A stretch of 29,527 nucleotides of DNA from CAYLYM01 sp964387645 (GTDB lineage Bacteria > Calditrichota > Calditrichia > RBG-13-44-9), in assembly GCA_964387645.1 (NCBI GenBank), contig CAYLYM010000041.1:1-29527 (forward strand), in the 5' to 3' direction. The position numbers and the translations under genes are program-made. Below, one piece after another: positions 17,758 to 26,201 of the stretch; the stretch's first letter is position 1; each line of letters opens with the position of its first letter. The notes under the pieces were generated by a model. It ran no database searches, had not been told where the DNA came from, and worked only from the letters and a program-made list of their open reading frames with translations.

Positions 17758-18540
17758 TTATGCACGCCACTTGACCGACTCAACTGATTTAAATGTGAGA
17801 TAAACACCAAAAGTACAAAAAAGAATGTAAAAGGCCACATGTCGAGTATCTATCACACCCTGAGCAAAATCTTCAAAGTGATTGATGATTGACAGATAAT
17901 TCAAAATATCAGACAATCCGGGCCCTGAATAATTGGCCGCCCAACCGATTATCCAAAGTAACAATGACAATCCAAAACCACCGATCGCGGCAATGATTTG
18001 ATTTTCCGTCAGGGATGAAATAAAAAGCCCACCGGAAATGAATGCGCCTCCCAACAACAATAAACCGATATATCCAGAAAAAACCGGACCAAATTCAGGA
18101 TCGCCGTAAATGAACAATAAAGCATTAAAAATAATCGTCGGTATCAGCATAACCACGTAAAATGCAATCCCAGCTAAAAATTTACCAATTACAATGTTAG
18201 ATATTGATAAAGGAGTTGTGTAAAGTAATTCCACCGTACCACTTTTTTTCTCTTCGGAATATAGACGCATGGTCACCAGAGGCAAAATGAACAACGAAAT
18301 AAGCGCTGTATTAAAGAAATAAGGACGAATAAGCTGCAGATTAATGTTAAATTTTTGAGGTGGTATCCGAAATTGTTGCGACCGGATCATATCCATAAAA
18401 GCTGCTTCTACAAAGCTACTTAAATAGAGATAAAAAAAGATACCGGTAATCACCGTAAATGCTGCAATAACAATGTATGCAATGGGTGAATAAAAGAAAT
18501 GTTTCAGCTCTTTCTGAAATACCGCAAAAGTTTTCTTCAT
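17758..18540 (-). CDS. ABC-2 type permease (GldF-like)
   Basis: A 260-aa integral membrane protein with six predicted helices, starting MKKTFAVFQKELKHFFYSPIA, the usual opening of GldF/ABC-2 permeases. The conserved segments RLYSEEKKSGTVELLYTTPLS (near 93-113) and IVIGKFLAG are present. The start lies two bases after the stop of the ATPase gene, and its Shine-Dalgarno AGGAGGTGG sits in that gene's last codons, so the two are translationally coupled. The exported or extruded substrate is unknown. Confidence 0.88.
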   Translation of the reverse strand: MKKTFAVFQKELKHFFYSPIAYIVIAAFTVITGIFFYLYLSSFVEAAFMDMIRSQQFRIPPQKFNINLQLIRPYFFNTALISLFILPLVTMRLYSEEKKSGTVELLYTTPLSISNIVIGKFLAGIAFYVVMLIPTIIFNALLFIYGDPEFGPVFSGYIGLLLLGGAFISGGLFISSLTENQIIAAIGGFGLSLLLWIIGWAANYSGPGLSDILNYLSIINHFEDFAQGVIDTRHVAFYILFCTFGVYLTFKSVESVKWRA

Positions 18541-18542
18541 CG

Positions 18543-19481
18543 TTAAGCCACCTCCTCTTTTGTAGTCAGGTGCAAGAAAATTTCTTCTAAAGAAAAGGAT
18601 TCCGTGTGCAATTCATATAAGCCCAATCCTTTTTCTATTAAGGCTTTGGAAAGGTCACGACGGATATCCGAACTGGTTTCCAGAGCAAATTTCAGATGAT
18701 TATTTTTCGAGGCTTTCAGTTTGTTCATCGCAATAATTTCTCCAAAATTACCGAATACCGATTTTACATCTTCTTCTGTACCTTCAATTTCCAGAACTAT
18801 TCTCTCGGTACCTCTTAAACGGCGGGTTAAATTATCTGGAGTATCCTGCGCCACCACTTGTCCTTCATTAATAATCACCACACGTTCGCAAGTCATCTCC
18901 ACTTCTGGTAAGATATGAGTGGAAAGAATGATGGTATGATCTCCCCCCAGTGTTTTGATCAATTCCCGAATTTCAATGATCTGGCGAGGGTCAAGACCAA
19001 CTGTGGGCTCATCTAAAATAAGCACTTCTGGATCACCTAATAGGGCTTGAGCCAATCCCACACGCTGCCGAAAACCTTTGGATAAACTTCCAATGACTTG
19101 TTTCCTCACAGCCCCTAAAGCGGCTTTTTCAATGACGTTATCAATAGAAATTTTCCGTTTTGAAGATGGAATACCCTTAATTTTACAAACGAAATCCAGA
19201 TATTCTATAACTCGCAGATCGTTATACAAAGGAGGATTTTCTGGAAGATAACCTGTTCGGCGCTTAATCTCCATCGGCTGTTCCCAGATGTCAAATCCCG
19301 CAACTTTTGCACTGCCAGATGTGGGAGGCATATAACAAGTGAGAATTTTCATCGTCGTTGTTTTGCCGGCAGCGTTAGGCCCTAACAAACCCAGTACTTC
19401 CCCTTTTTTCACATCAAACGTCACATCATGAATAGCCCTTTTCTCGCCATAATAACGGGTCAGTTCTTTAACCTCAATCAC
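18543..19481 (-). CDS. ABC transporter ATP-binding protein (GldA-like)
   Basis: A 312-aa ATPase starting at GTG 19481-19479 behind GGAGGT. All motor motifs are visible: Walker A GPNAAGKTT (34-42), signature SLSKGFRQR (132-140), Walker B VLILDEPT (153-160) with the catalytic Glu158, and switch His189 in STHILPEVE. A C-terminal extension of about 90 residues (IVLEIEGTEEDVKSVF) is typical of drug/lipid-export ATPases that work with ABC-2 permeases. It lies directly before the permease and GldG-like genes and energises them. Confidence 0.92.
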   Translation of the reverse strand: MIEVKELTRYYGEKRAIHDVTFDVKKGEVLGLLGPNAAGKTTTMKILTCYMPPTSGSAKVAGFDIWEQPMEIKRRTGYLPENPPLYNDLRVIEYLDFVCKIKGIPSSKRKISIDNVIEKAALGAVRKQVIGSLSKGFRQRVGLAQALLGDPEVLILDEPTVGLDPRQIIEIRELIKTLGGDHTIILSTHILPEVEMTCERVVIINEGQVVAQDTPDNLTRRLRGTERIVLEIEGTEEDVKSVFGNFGEIIAMNKLKASKNNHLKFALETSSDIRRDLSKALIEKGLGLYELHTESFSLEEIFLHLTTKEEVA

Positions 19482-19503
19482 TTCTCTTACCTCCGCTTTT
19501 TCT

Positions 19504-20589
19504 TTAATCTTTCAAAGAGTTATTCTCAATTGATTCATTCTTTGAATTCGAAGCGGCCACTGGAACCGCCCCGACATTTGCCTCTTTTTCCTCTTCCACT
19601 TCCACAGTTCTTTCCACAGCTTCAAAGACCAACTTGGTTTCTTCAATAAATTCTTTAGCAAGCATAAATGATCTTTCTGTTTCTTCGAATTTAGGAATAT
19701 ATTTAGCGAATTTCACCATATCCGCTACTTGTAGAACAACCAGAGCTTTATGTCTGGACACCTCTTCTATTCCAGTATCTAATAACGATTGTTCAATTTC
19801 ACTGGTGGTTTTTTCCAGGGCTTCAATAAAGAAACGGTTCTCTAAATAAGTTCTTAGAATTAAGGAAAGCTCAGTAAAAAATTGTTTATGCTCACCATTC
19901 TCGTACATCGAAGGCATCTTTTTTTCCAGCGTGTCTAGATTTTCCAGGGCAATTTCATGAGCAGGACGAATAACTTCTTTCTTAAATAATTTAACTCCCT
20001 TCTTTTTCTGCTTTAAGTAATAATATGTAAAAAGTGCTCCAATAATGATCACCAAAGTTGCCAGACCAATAAATATCCATCGGCGATAATTGAAAGGTAC
20101 ACTCAAAGGCGGTTTAATGTCTTTGATTTCAGCATTTTCGGATGTTAGAACGCTTTTTACATAAATCTCTATCGGCTCGGAATAAATCAGTTGGTAATCT
20201 TTTGAAGTATCTGATTCAGCAAAAGCAATGGGAAAGGGTGGAATCACAAATTTTCCTGTATCGAAAACAGAGATGGTGTATTCGAACTTTTGCGTAACAA
20301 GATCGCCTTCTTCGATTTTTTCCGAAATATTATAATCTTTTATCTCGAATTGTCCAAGATTAGCACCCGGACCGGGTTGTTCAATATGCAAGTTTCGATG
20401 ATGAGAAACAGTAATCGTGTAATGGATGCGATCACCTATTGTAATCACTGATTTATCTACCTCAGCACTTACTCTGATTAGAGATTCTGAAAAAAGAAAA
20501 ATTGGAACAATAAAAATTATAATTAGAAAAAATAAAAAATTTAAAACTTTTAATTTTGTGAAAATCAATTTACTTAAATTTGTTCTCAT
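19504..20589 (-). CDS. BatD-like single-pass membrane protein (first cytoplasmic-tail type)
   Basis: I take ATG 20589 as the start (361 aa), nine bases after AAAAGG; a TTG three codons earlier sits on the ribosome site. A signal peptide (FLFFLIIIFIVPIFLFSES) leads into one Ig-like domain (IRVSAEVDKSVITIGDRIHYTITV) that resembles the N-terminal repeat of BatD. A membrane helix follows at about residues 173-193, then a helical cytoplasmic domain (ALENLDTLEKKM..FFTELSLILRTYLENRF..ALEKTTSEIEQSL..LQVADMVKFAKY), which is DUF4381-like. The gene overlaps the upstream lipoprotein gene by 20 bases. It may be a partner of the DUF58 protein and MoxR, by analogy to BatI/BatJ-type neighbours in other genomes. 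Confidence 0.7.
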   Translation of the reverse strand: MRTNLSKLIFTKLKVLNFLFFLIIIFIVPIFLFSESLIRVSAEVDKSVITIGDRIHYTITVSHHRNLHIEQPGPGANLGQFEIKDYNISEKIEEGDLVTQKFEYTISVFDTGKFVIPPFPIAFAESDTSKDYQLIYSEPIEIYVKSVLTSENAEIKDIKPPLSVPFNYRRWIFIGLATLVIIIGALFTYYYLKQKKKGVKLFKKEVIRPAHEIALENLDTLEKKMPSMYENGEHKQFFTELSLILRTYLENRFFIEALEKTTSEIEQSLLDTGIEEVSRHKALVVLQVADMVKFAKYIPKFEETERSFMLAKEFIEETKLVFEAVERTVEVEEEKEANVGAVPVAASNSKNESIENNSLKD

Positions 20590-21604
20590 ATATTTCAACC
20601 TTTTCCGCTTTCATTAGCCGTTCAATGAGCCGCTGATAAGCTTCCTGTTGTTTCTCCTGAATGAAATCCTGTGCTACCTGTTCTTGTACTTCCTCAAAAG
20701 AAGGCATTTTAATAATCTTACCAGAACTATCTTTTTCAGCATATTTTTCTTTATTGGCTTTAAAATAAAGTTCTACATCAGCATTGGAGTATTTATCTAA
20801 TTGGACTTCATTCTCAATCTCTTGTTGTAATAATTTTTGAGTCATAAGAGATTTCTGCGCTTGAAATACTCCCTCACGGACTTCTTTGTCTTTATCTAAA
20901 CCCTTTCTTTTTGCTGAATCATAAAGTAATTCCTGCACAATATAGTTTTTGAGAAATTCTAATTTTTGTTCCCGGGTTTTTATTTTTTCTCGCAAATAAA
21001 CAGGGAGGCGGTTTAACTCATATTGCAAATCTCCGGTCGTTATTTCCCGATTCCCGATACGAGCAATGACTTCTCCTGGCCTGGATCTGGTTTTTTGCGA
21101 TTCATCCAGAGCAGCTTCCTGTTCAATCATCATCTGGGCATCGGTCGATCTCTTCAGTCGCTCCAGACACTCCACCATTTTTTTACTGGCTTCCCTTTGT
21201 AAATTTGAATTGGGATAAAGATATTTAATCCGCAGGTAATAACTGAGGGCGTTCTCATAATCGTGCAGTCTATCGAAGTAAATATTAGCAATCATGTAGG
21301 TAATATTAGCCTGCTCTTTTTCAGCCAGATCATAATTCTCTAAATAGTCTCGATATTCTTCTACGGCCTGGGCATAAAGCTGTTGATTATAAAGGGCATT
21401 GGCCAATTCTCGTTTTTTTTCTGCCGGGATTTTGGGCTTGCCTGATGACTGACAACTGATAAGAAAAATTATTAGAACAGAAAAAATGAAGAAATGAAAA
21501 AAACGTTTGAAAAATGGCAAAAGTTTTTTTCTCGTGAATTGAACATCGTTTTGTTTAAGAAATGGATTTAGAGAATAACAATTACCCACAAACATGCTTC
21601 TCAT
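20570..21604 (-). CDS. Lipoprotein with TPR and SurA/PpiC-like N-domain
   Basis: A 344-aa protein with ATG behind AGGAG, six bases after the DUF58 stop. A hydrophobic helix ends in the lipobox LISC (Cys51). The region before it is unusually long (about 37 residues) for a signal peptide, so the true start may be later, e.g. the TTG at codon 29. Residues about 64-160 are TPR-like (LANALYNQQLYAQAVEEYRDYL, YENALSYYLRIKYLYP). Residues about 175-340 look like the SurA/PrsA-type chaperone domain (VIARIGNREITTGDLQYELNRLP, LEFLKNYIVQELLYDSAKRKGL, EEVQEQVAQDFIQEKQQEA). No complete parvulin prolyl isomerase domain is seen between them, so it is likely a chaperone without catalytic activity. Its place inside the Bat operon suggests a role in folding or holding Bat clients. 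Confidence 0.7.
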   Translation of the reverse strand: MRSMFVGNCYSLNPFLKQNDVQFTRKKLLPFFKRFFHFFIFSVLIIFLISCQSSGKPKIPAEKKRELANALYNQQLYAQAVEEYRDYLENYDLAEKEQANITYMIANIYFDRLHDYENALSYYLRIKYLYPNSNLQREASKKMVECLERLKRSTDAQMMIEQEAALDESQKTRSRPGEVIARIGNREITTGDLQYELNRLPVYLREKIKTREQKLEFLKNYIVQELLYDSAKRKGLDKDKEVREGVFQAQKSLMTQKLLQQEIENEVQLDKYSNADVELYFKANKEKYAEKDSSGKIIKMPSFEEVQEQVAQDFIQEKQQEAYQRLIERLMKAEKVEIYENKFK

Positions 21605-21610
21605 TTTCTC

Positions 21611-22504
21611 CTAATGAAATCGCTTCGCACGCATTCGGAAAAAACGTGTTAACGGTTTAACGTATGATTGATTAGTATAAATATCAACATAATCCACACC
21701 AATGGACTTAAAGATCTTTTCAAGGCGGCTCTTTTCAGTTAATGCGTTCTGCTCAAATGTTTCCCGAATTTCTTTTACCGAAGTATCCAATAAAATGGTT
21801 TCTCCAGTCTCCAGATCCTCTAATTCGATCAAGCCAACTCCTGGGAATCTCTCCTCAAGCGGATCGATGAGTCGAATGGCAACCAGGTCATGCCGCTTAT
21901 TTGCGATTTGCAAATCTCGATCGAATCCATCAGCCAGAAAATCACTAATCAAGAAGACTGTGGATCTCCTCTTCAAAATCTGGTTCAAATATTCCAGTGC
22001 CACGGCGATATCCGTTTTTGCAACTTTGACACTCTCATCCTGGGTGGCAAAATAAAGGAGTTCACGGATCACCCGGAGAATGTGCTGCCTGCCTTTCCGA
22101 GGTGGAACAAATTTCTCAATTTTGTCACTGAAAATGACCAAACCTACTTTATCATTATTACGGATGGCAGAAGCCGCCAGCAACGCCGCAATCTCTACTG
22201 CCACTTCCCCCTTCATTTGATTCCGACTACCAAAACTTTCCGACGAGCTGGCATCAAAGAGAATCATCACGATTAATTCACGTTCTTCGTCAAATACTTT
22301 CACATAGGGATGATTCATCCGTGCCGAGACATTCCAATCAATATTCCGTATATCATCACCGGGCTGATATTCTCGCACTTCGGCAAATTCCATTCCTCTG
22401 CCTTTAAAAACCGAATGGTATTCTCCCGCGAATACTTCATTCACCACACCACGTATGCTGATCTCAACATGACGGACTTTTTTTAATAATTCTTTTGTAT
22501 CCAT
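21611..22504 (-). CDS. DUF58 domain protein (VWA-like partner of MoxR)
   Basis: A 297-aa cytosolic protein. The DUF58 hallmark runs from about residue 34 to 62: KGRGMEFAEVREYQPGDD, then IRNIDWNVSAR. A VWA-like fold follows with a MIDAS-type DASSS at 84-88. The family is almost always encoded beside a MoxR ATPase, as here, and is thought to bind it as an adaptor. It is separated from moxR by 213 bases, an unusually large gap within this operon. Confidence 0.9.
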   Translation of the reverse strand: MDTKELLKKVRHVEISIRGVVNEVFAGEYHSVFKGRGMEFAEVREYQPGDDIRNIDWNVSARMNHPYVKVFDEERELIVMILFDASSSESFGSRNQMKGEVAVEIAALLAASAIRNNDKVGLVIFSDKIEKFVPPRKGRQHILRVIRELLYFATQDESVKVAKTDIAVALEYLNQILKRRSTVFLISDFLADGFDRDLQIANKRHDLVAIRLIDPLEERFPGVGLIELEDLETGETILLDTSVKEIRETFEQNALTEKSRLEKIFKSIGVDYVDIYTNQSYVKPLTRFFRMRAKRFH

Positions 22505-22717
22505 GATTAACAGAATTTTAAAATCATCTTTTACTAAAAATAATTATTCTCACAAATTAACCAACTTTCTCAGGCCATACTCTTAACTTCTCTCCCAAAA
22601 AGGAAATCGATCTTAAAAAAATCAAAACACACTTAAAAAGAATTGGAATTTTTTAATTTTTGTAAAAAAAGATCGAATGGATAAAAAACACCAACATGTA
22701 AGTTCAATTTACTTATT

Positions 22718-23707
22718 TTATGGTACCTCGATATAATTCAATACTCTTCGCACCACATCTTCCGAAGTTACTTCTTCGGCTTCAGCTTCGTAGGTCACAA
22801 TAATGCGATGACGCAGTACATCCATTCCAATCGCTTTCACATCTTCTGGAGTAACGTAACCACGCCGACGTAAAAAGGCATGAGCTTTTGCCGCTAATTT
22901 TAAATTAATAGAAGCACGTGGTGAAGCACCATATGCAATTAGCGGTACCAGGTCATTTAATCCATACTCCTCAGGATTACGAGTTGCAAAAACAATATCC
23001 ACAATATATCTGTCAATCTTTTCATCCATGTAAACTTCATTCACAATTTGGCGAGCCTTGAGAATATCTTGAGGCGAAATCACAGGCTTCACTTCCACAC
23101 CATTTCCTGAAGTCTGTCTTTGCATGATTTCCAACTCTTCTTCTTTTTTAGGATAGGTAATATTCAGCTTTAGCATAAACCTGTCTACTTGCGCCTCAGG
23201 AAGTGGGTAGGTTCCTTCTTGCTCAATGGGGTTTTGTGTAGCCATTACCAGAAATGGTTCCTCTAAAGGATAAGTATTATCACCTATGGTTACCTGGCGT
23301 TCTTGCATGGCTTCCAGCAATGCGCTTTGAACTTTTGCAGGAGAACGGTTAATCTCATCTGCTAAAATTAGGTTGGCAAAAATGGGGCCCTTTCGGACAG
23401 TAAATTCTCCAGTTCGCTGATTATAAATCAGTGTTCCTAACAAATCAGCCGGAAGCAAATCCGGAGTGAATTGAATACGCTGGAATTTTGTCTGAATCAC
23501 TGAAGAGAGAGTTTTAACTGTCATGGTTTTCGCCAGACCAGGAACACCCTCTAAAAGTATATGCCCGTTACACAAAAGACCAATTAATAACCGTTCGATC
23601 ATATAAGTCTGGCCAACAATGACTTTACCTACTTCTGCAGTTATCCTTTCAATGAATTCACTCTCACGGTGAATTTTCTCATTAATCGCTTGAATATCTA
23701 CACTCAT
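22718..23707 (-). CDS. moxR: MoxR-type AAA+ ATPase
   Basis: A 329-aa AAA+ protein with Walker A GVPGLAKT (54-61), Walker B LILADE (113-118) and the MoxR signatures FTPDLLPADLLGT, NRSPAKVQSALLEAMQE and ATQNPIEQEGTYPLPEAQ, followed by the C-terminal lid domain (YGASPRASINLKLAAKAHAF). MoxR ATPases act with VWA proteins as chaperones or metal-centre inserters. The ATG overlaps the stop of the upstream gene by one base (TAATG), so they are translationally coupled. With DUF58, BatA and BatB in the same operon it is the probable motor of the system. Confidence 0.94.
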   Translation of the reverse strand: MSVDIQAINEKIHRESEFIERITAEVGKVIVGQTYMIERLLIGLLCNGHILLEGVPGLAKTMTVKTLSSVIQTKFQRIQFTPDLLPADLLGTLIYNQRTGEFTVRKGPIFANLILADEINRSPAKVQSALLEAMQERQVTIGDNTYPLEEPFLVMATQNPIEQEGTYPLPEAQVDRFMLKLNITYPKKEEELEIMQRQTSGNGVEVKPVISPQDILKARQIVNEVYMDEKIDRYIVDIVFATRNPEEYGLNDLVPLIAYGASPRASINLKLAAKAHAFLRRRGYVTPEDVKAIGMDVLRHRIIVTYEAEAEEVTSEDVVRRVLNYIEVP

Positions 23708-24687
23708 TACGCCTCCTTTGCACCTGCTTGCGTGGAATAATATGATTCTTTTTGCTTCAGTAAAAATGTTTCAATAGTTCCATATATATTGGTAAAATCC
23801 GCCGGGTCAATATTTTTCCCAGCAAATTTAATCAGATCCAATTTTTTAAATACCATTTCCAGATTCATCCTCGATGATTCATCCATCTCAATTTTCTGCA
23901 ACTGTTCAATAATTTCTGAAGTGCTGGACTCACGGGAACGAATACCATATTCTTGATCCAGATATTCCCTAAATATTTTTGAAAGACGAGTGACCATTTC
24001 ATCCAGATTCGTACCACGGGGATCTACCTCTTGCGCCAACCTGTTTAAATAAATTTCTGATAAAGGTACTACAGGCTCAATCGCCTGCCGGGCTTCTTTT
24101 TTCTTCTTGAAATACATAAATAAGAAGTATCCTAAAATTACCAGAAAAGCAATGATTAAGAAAAGAAAAACAAATGATTTCACTCCTCCTTGCCCCTGGT
24201 CTGGTAATGGTTCAACAATTTCCACCATAACACGTTGGGAGGTTAACCGGTCTTCCTTACCTGTCACGCTATCCACATACTTCACAGTAACTCCATCGAT
24301 ATAAGCCATACCCATTTCCAGGGGTTTAAACCGATAGGTTAAAGATTTTATCGCTTTAAATTTACCGTTTTCTAATGGTTCCAAACGATTTTCCGAACCA
24401 CTTCCCTCTAAAATAAGGTTAGTTAAAATGGGCTGCGAAACAGGTTCAATCCGATACCTACTCAAATCCCCCGGCCAAGATAACTCTACATGAAAAATTA
24501 CTGGACGATTCTGGGGAACTTTACTGGATTCCACATAGGTTCTAAGTTGTATTTTTTGTATTTCTTGCAGCGAATATTGAGTTGTATCTGCCGTGTTGAC
24601 GGTATCATTGGATTGAGCAAATGAAAAACTAAATAAACATAAAAATCCAATTAAATAGAACAGATATTTTCCCTTTTCAGTTTCCAT
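23707..24687 (-). CDS. BatD-like single-pass membrane protein, first gene of the Bat block
   Basis: A 326-aa protein with a signal peptide (YLFYLIGFLCLFSFSFAQ), a beta-rich extracytoplasmic domain (LRTYVESSKVPQNRPVIFHVEL) of BatD/Ig type, one membrane helix at about 170-190 (SFVFLFLIIAFLVILGYFLF) and a helical cytoplasmic tail (LSKIFREYLDQEYGIRSRES, LEMVFKKLDLIKFAGKN). It shares this plan with the product at 19504-20589. No Shine-Dalgarno is visible before the ATG (the upstream bases are nearly all A and T), which is odd for the first gene of a long operon and might mean a leaderless or weakly started message. It is coupled to moxR by a TAATG overlap. Confidence 0.68.
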   Translation of the reverse strand: METEKGKYLFYLIGFLCLFSFSFAQSNDTVNTADTTQYSLQEIQKIQLRTYVESSKVPQNRPVIFHVELSWPGDLSRYRIEPVSQPILTNLILEGSGSENRLEPLENGKFKAIKSLTYRFKPLEMGMAYIDGVTVKYVDSVTGKEDRLTSQRVMVEIVEPLPDQGQGGVKSFVFLFLIIAFLVILGYFLFMYFKKKKEARQAIEPVVPLSEIYLNRLAQEVDPRGTNLDEMVTRLSKIFREYLDQEYGIRSRESSTSEIIEQLQKIEMDESSRMNLEMVFKKLDLIKFAGKNIDPADFTNIYGTIETFLLKQKESYYSTQAGAKEA

Positions 24688-24760
24688 GAATTTTTTGCAA
24701 TAAATTTTTAGATGAATATATACTCAAACTCAAATCTTTAAGTTCCCTTTAAAAACAAAC

Positions 24761-24799
24761 AAAAACCCTGTTTCCATTTTTATAAAAACAGGGTTTTTT
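24761..24799 (-). terminator. Strong hairpin terminator (both directions possible)
   Basis: AAAAACCCTGTTT (24761-24773) pairs perfectly with AAACAGGGTTTTT (24786-24798) around a 12-base loop, and both strands read into a T-run. It lies 55 bases after the stop of the minus-strand lipoprotein gene at 24854 and 74 bases before the Bat block starts, so it separates those two transcription units. Confidence 0.9.
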
Positions 24800-24853
24800 A
24801 TTCTTTAAATAAATTATTTCTTACTTTTAGTTGCATCACCCGGCTCATTTCCA

Positions 24854-25270
24854 TTAGGGAGAGACCTTCTGCGAAACTTTTTTCACACTATCTTCTTCTG
24901 AACCTTCTTCTTTAAAAAACGGTAATTCATTAATATCCTTGCCCAAATTATTGATCTCATACCGAGCATCATCTGCTAAATCGTCATTGGGATATTTTTC
25001 CAAAAATTCATTGTAATACTTTCTGGCTTTTTCATAATTCATTAAATAGTTAGCATTAATAAATCCAATCATAAACAAAGCCTTTGCCGCATACTCGCCA
25101 GTAGGATATTCTTCCAAAATTTTTTCAAAATTTTTTTCTGCCTCACTCCATTGCTCTTTTCCCATGTATTGATAGGCTCTGTCAAAATATTCCTTTTCAC
25201 TAATTTTCTTTCCACATCCAACAGCAAAAAGAATATTCAACCCTATCAGGTAAATCAAAAGTTTTTTCAT
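24854..25270 (-). CDS. Small TPR lipoprotein (BamD/YbgF-like)
   Basis: A 138-aa protein with a lipoprotein signal ending at AVGC (Cys19). It carries two to three TPR-like pairs: YFDRAYQYMGKEQWSEAEKNFEKILEEYP and YEKARKYYNEFLEKYPNDDLADDARYEI, the 'outer membrane lipoprotein' pattern of BamD/YfiO and CpoB/YbgF. It is shorter than BamD (about 240 aa), so it is more likely a scaffold-type relative than BamD itself. The tail is acidic then basic. The gene stands alone, with its own terminator downstream, and is divergent from lexA. The ribosome site is weak (GGGGTC). Confidence 0.75.
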   Translation of the reverse strand: MKKLLIYLIGLNILFAVGCGKKISEKEYFDRAYQYMGKEQWSEAEKNFEKILEEYPTGEYAAKALFMIGFINANYLMNYEKARKYYNEFLEKYPNDDLADDARYEINNLGKDINELPFFKEEGSEEDSVKKVSQKVSP

Positions 25271-25446
25271 TTCGACCCCGCTTTCAATTTATTAAATTTT
25301 AAATTTTGCGCCAAAATTTAAATTTCTAAATATTTAAATGCAAGTTTTTAAAGAAAACCCTGCATATTCAACTCTCATACTAATTCCATAAACAAATCAA
25401 TAAAAACAAAATAGTAAACATATTTCACCTATTTTTTAAATAATGC

Positions 25447-25475
25447 TTGATTTTTAATAAATAATTCCTTACAAT
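25447..25475 (+). promoter_or_regulatory. lexA promoter
   Basis: TTGATT (25447-25452), a 17-base spacer and TACAAT (25470-25475) form a good sigma-70-type promoter. The operator starts five bases after the -10, so a bound repressor would cover the start point of transcription. Confidence 0.75.
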
Positions 25476-25478
25476 TAT

Positions 25479-25496
25479 AGTGAACTTTTGTTCACT
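25479..25496 (+). promoter_or_regulatory. LexA operator (SOS box)
   Basis: AGTGAACTTTTGTTCACT has perfect seven-base arms around TTTT. Its core GAAC-N4-GTTC is that of the SOS box best known from Gram-positive bacteria. Placed just after the -10, it should mediate LexA autorepression. Confidence 0.85.
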
Positions 25497-25512
25497 GCAT
25501 CTGCACAAAACA

Positions 25513-25528
25513 GTGAACATAAGGTGAC
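25513..25528 (+). promoter_or_regulatory. Second, degenerate LexA half-site
   Basis: GTGAACATAAGGTGAC starts with the same GTGAAC arm; the other arm (GGTGAC) keeps four of six bases. It lies 33 bases after the first box and could hold a second LexA dimer weakly. Confidence 0.45.
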
Positions 25529-25568
25529 CATTAAAGGTCAAAAAATAGCACAAAACGGGAGAGGTATT

Positions 25569-26186
25569 ATGAAAAAACTTACTTCACGGCAACAGGAAAT
25601 ATTAACGTTCATTTCTGAGTATATTAAACATTACAATTTTTCTCCTTCTTATCAGGAAATTGGAGATGCTCTTGGTATTACCTCCAAACAAGCTGTGTAC
25701 CGGCATTTAGCGGCGCTGGAAAAAAAAGGTTATATCACCCGAAGCGAGGGTCTGGCGCGTAGCATACGCATTGTTCATCCCCAGTATATGCCAGAGACGG
25801 AAAATGTTCCGATTCCACTAATTGGCCGGGTAGCTGCAGGATATCCCATACTGGCCGAGGAAAACATTGAAAATTATGTTACACTGCCTCGTACGCTCAT
25901 CAAATCAGAGGGCCGTTACTTTGCCCTGAAAGTCCATGGCGACAGTATGGTCAATGCTGGTATTCTGGATGGCGACATGGTAGTAGTGGAATCGACCCGT
26001 GTGGCCAAACCGGGAGATATTGTAGTGGCGCTGGTGGGAGATGAAGTAACGGTAAAACGTCTAATGGAAAAAAACGGCATCAAATTTCTGAAAGCAGAAA
26101 ATCCGGCATATCCCGATATTTATCCGCAAGGCGAATGGAGTATTCAGGGACGAGTGGTGAGTTTGATTCGGGAAAACATCCAATAG
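25569..26186 (+). CDS. lexA: LexA repressor
   Basis: The start is ATG 25569 (205 aa), with GGAGAGGT upstream; the frame is open from 25488 but that stretch overlaps the operator and has no function. The N-terminal winged helix (LTSRQQEILTFISEYIKHYN, ITSKQAVYRHLAALEKKGYI) is complete. The self-cleavage site is Ala90-Gly91 (VAAGYP), the nucleophile Ser126 (HGDSMV) and the base Lys163 (EVTVKRL). So it is a normal, cleavable LexA that represses the SOS regulon until RecA filaments form. It is followed after 15 bases by a second S24-fold gene and lies in a stretch richer in G+C than the Bat operon. Confidence 0.95.
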   Translation: MKKLTSRQQEILTFISEYIKHYNFSPSYQEIGDALGITSKQAVYRHLAALEKKGYITRSEGLARSIRIVHPQYMPETENVPIPLIGRVAAGYPILAEENIENYVTLPRTLIKSEGRYFALKVHGDSMVNAGILDGDMVVVESTRVAKPGDIVVALVGDEVTVKRLMEKNGIKFLKAENPAYPDIYPQGEWSIQGRVVSLIRENIQ

Positions 26187-26201
26187 CGTAAGGGCAAAAT
26201 T

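Noticed and set aside
22607..22676. TCGATCTT ... AAGATCGA inverted repeat between moxR and the DUF58 gene
   Set aside because: The arms are only eight bases and 54 bases apart in very A/T-rich DNA; chance is a sufficient explanation.
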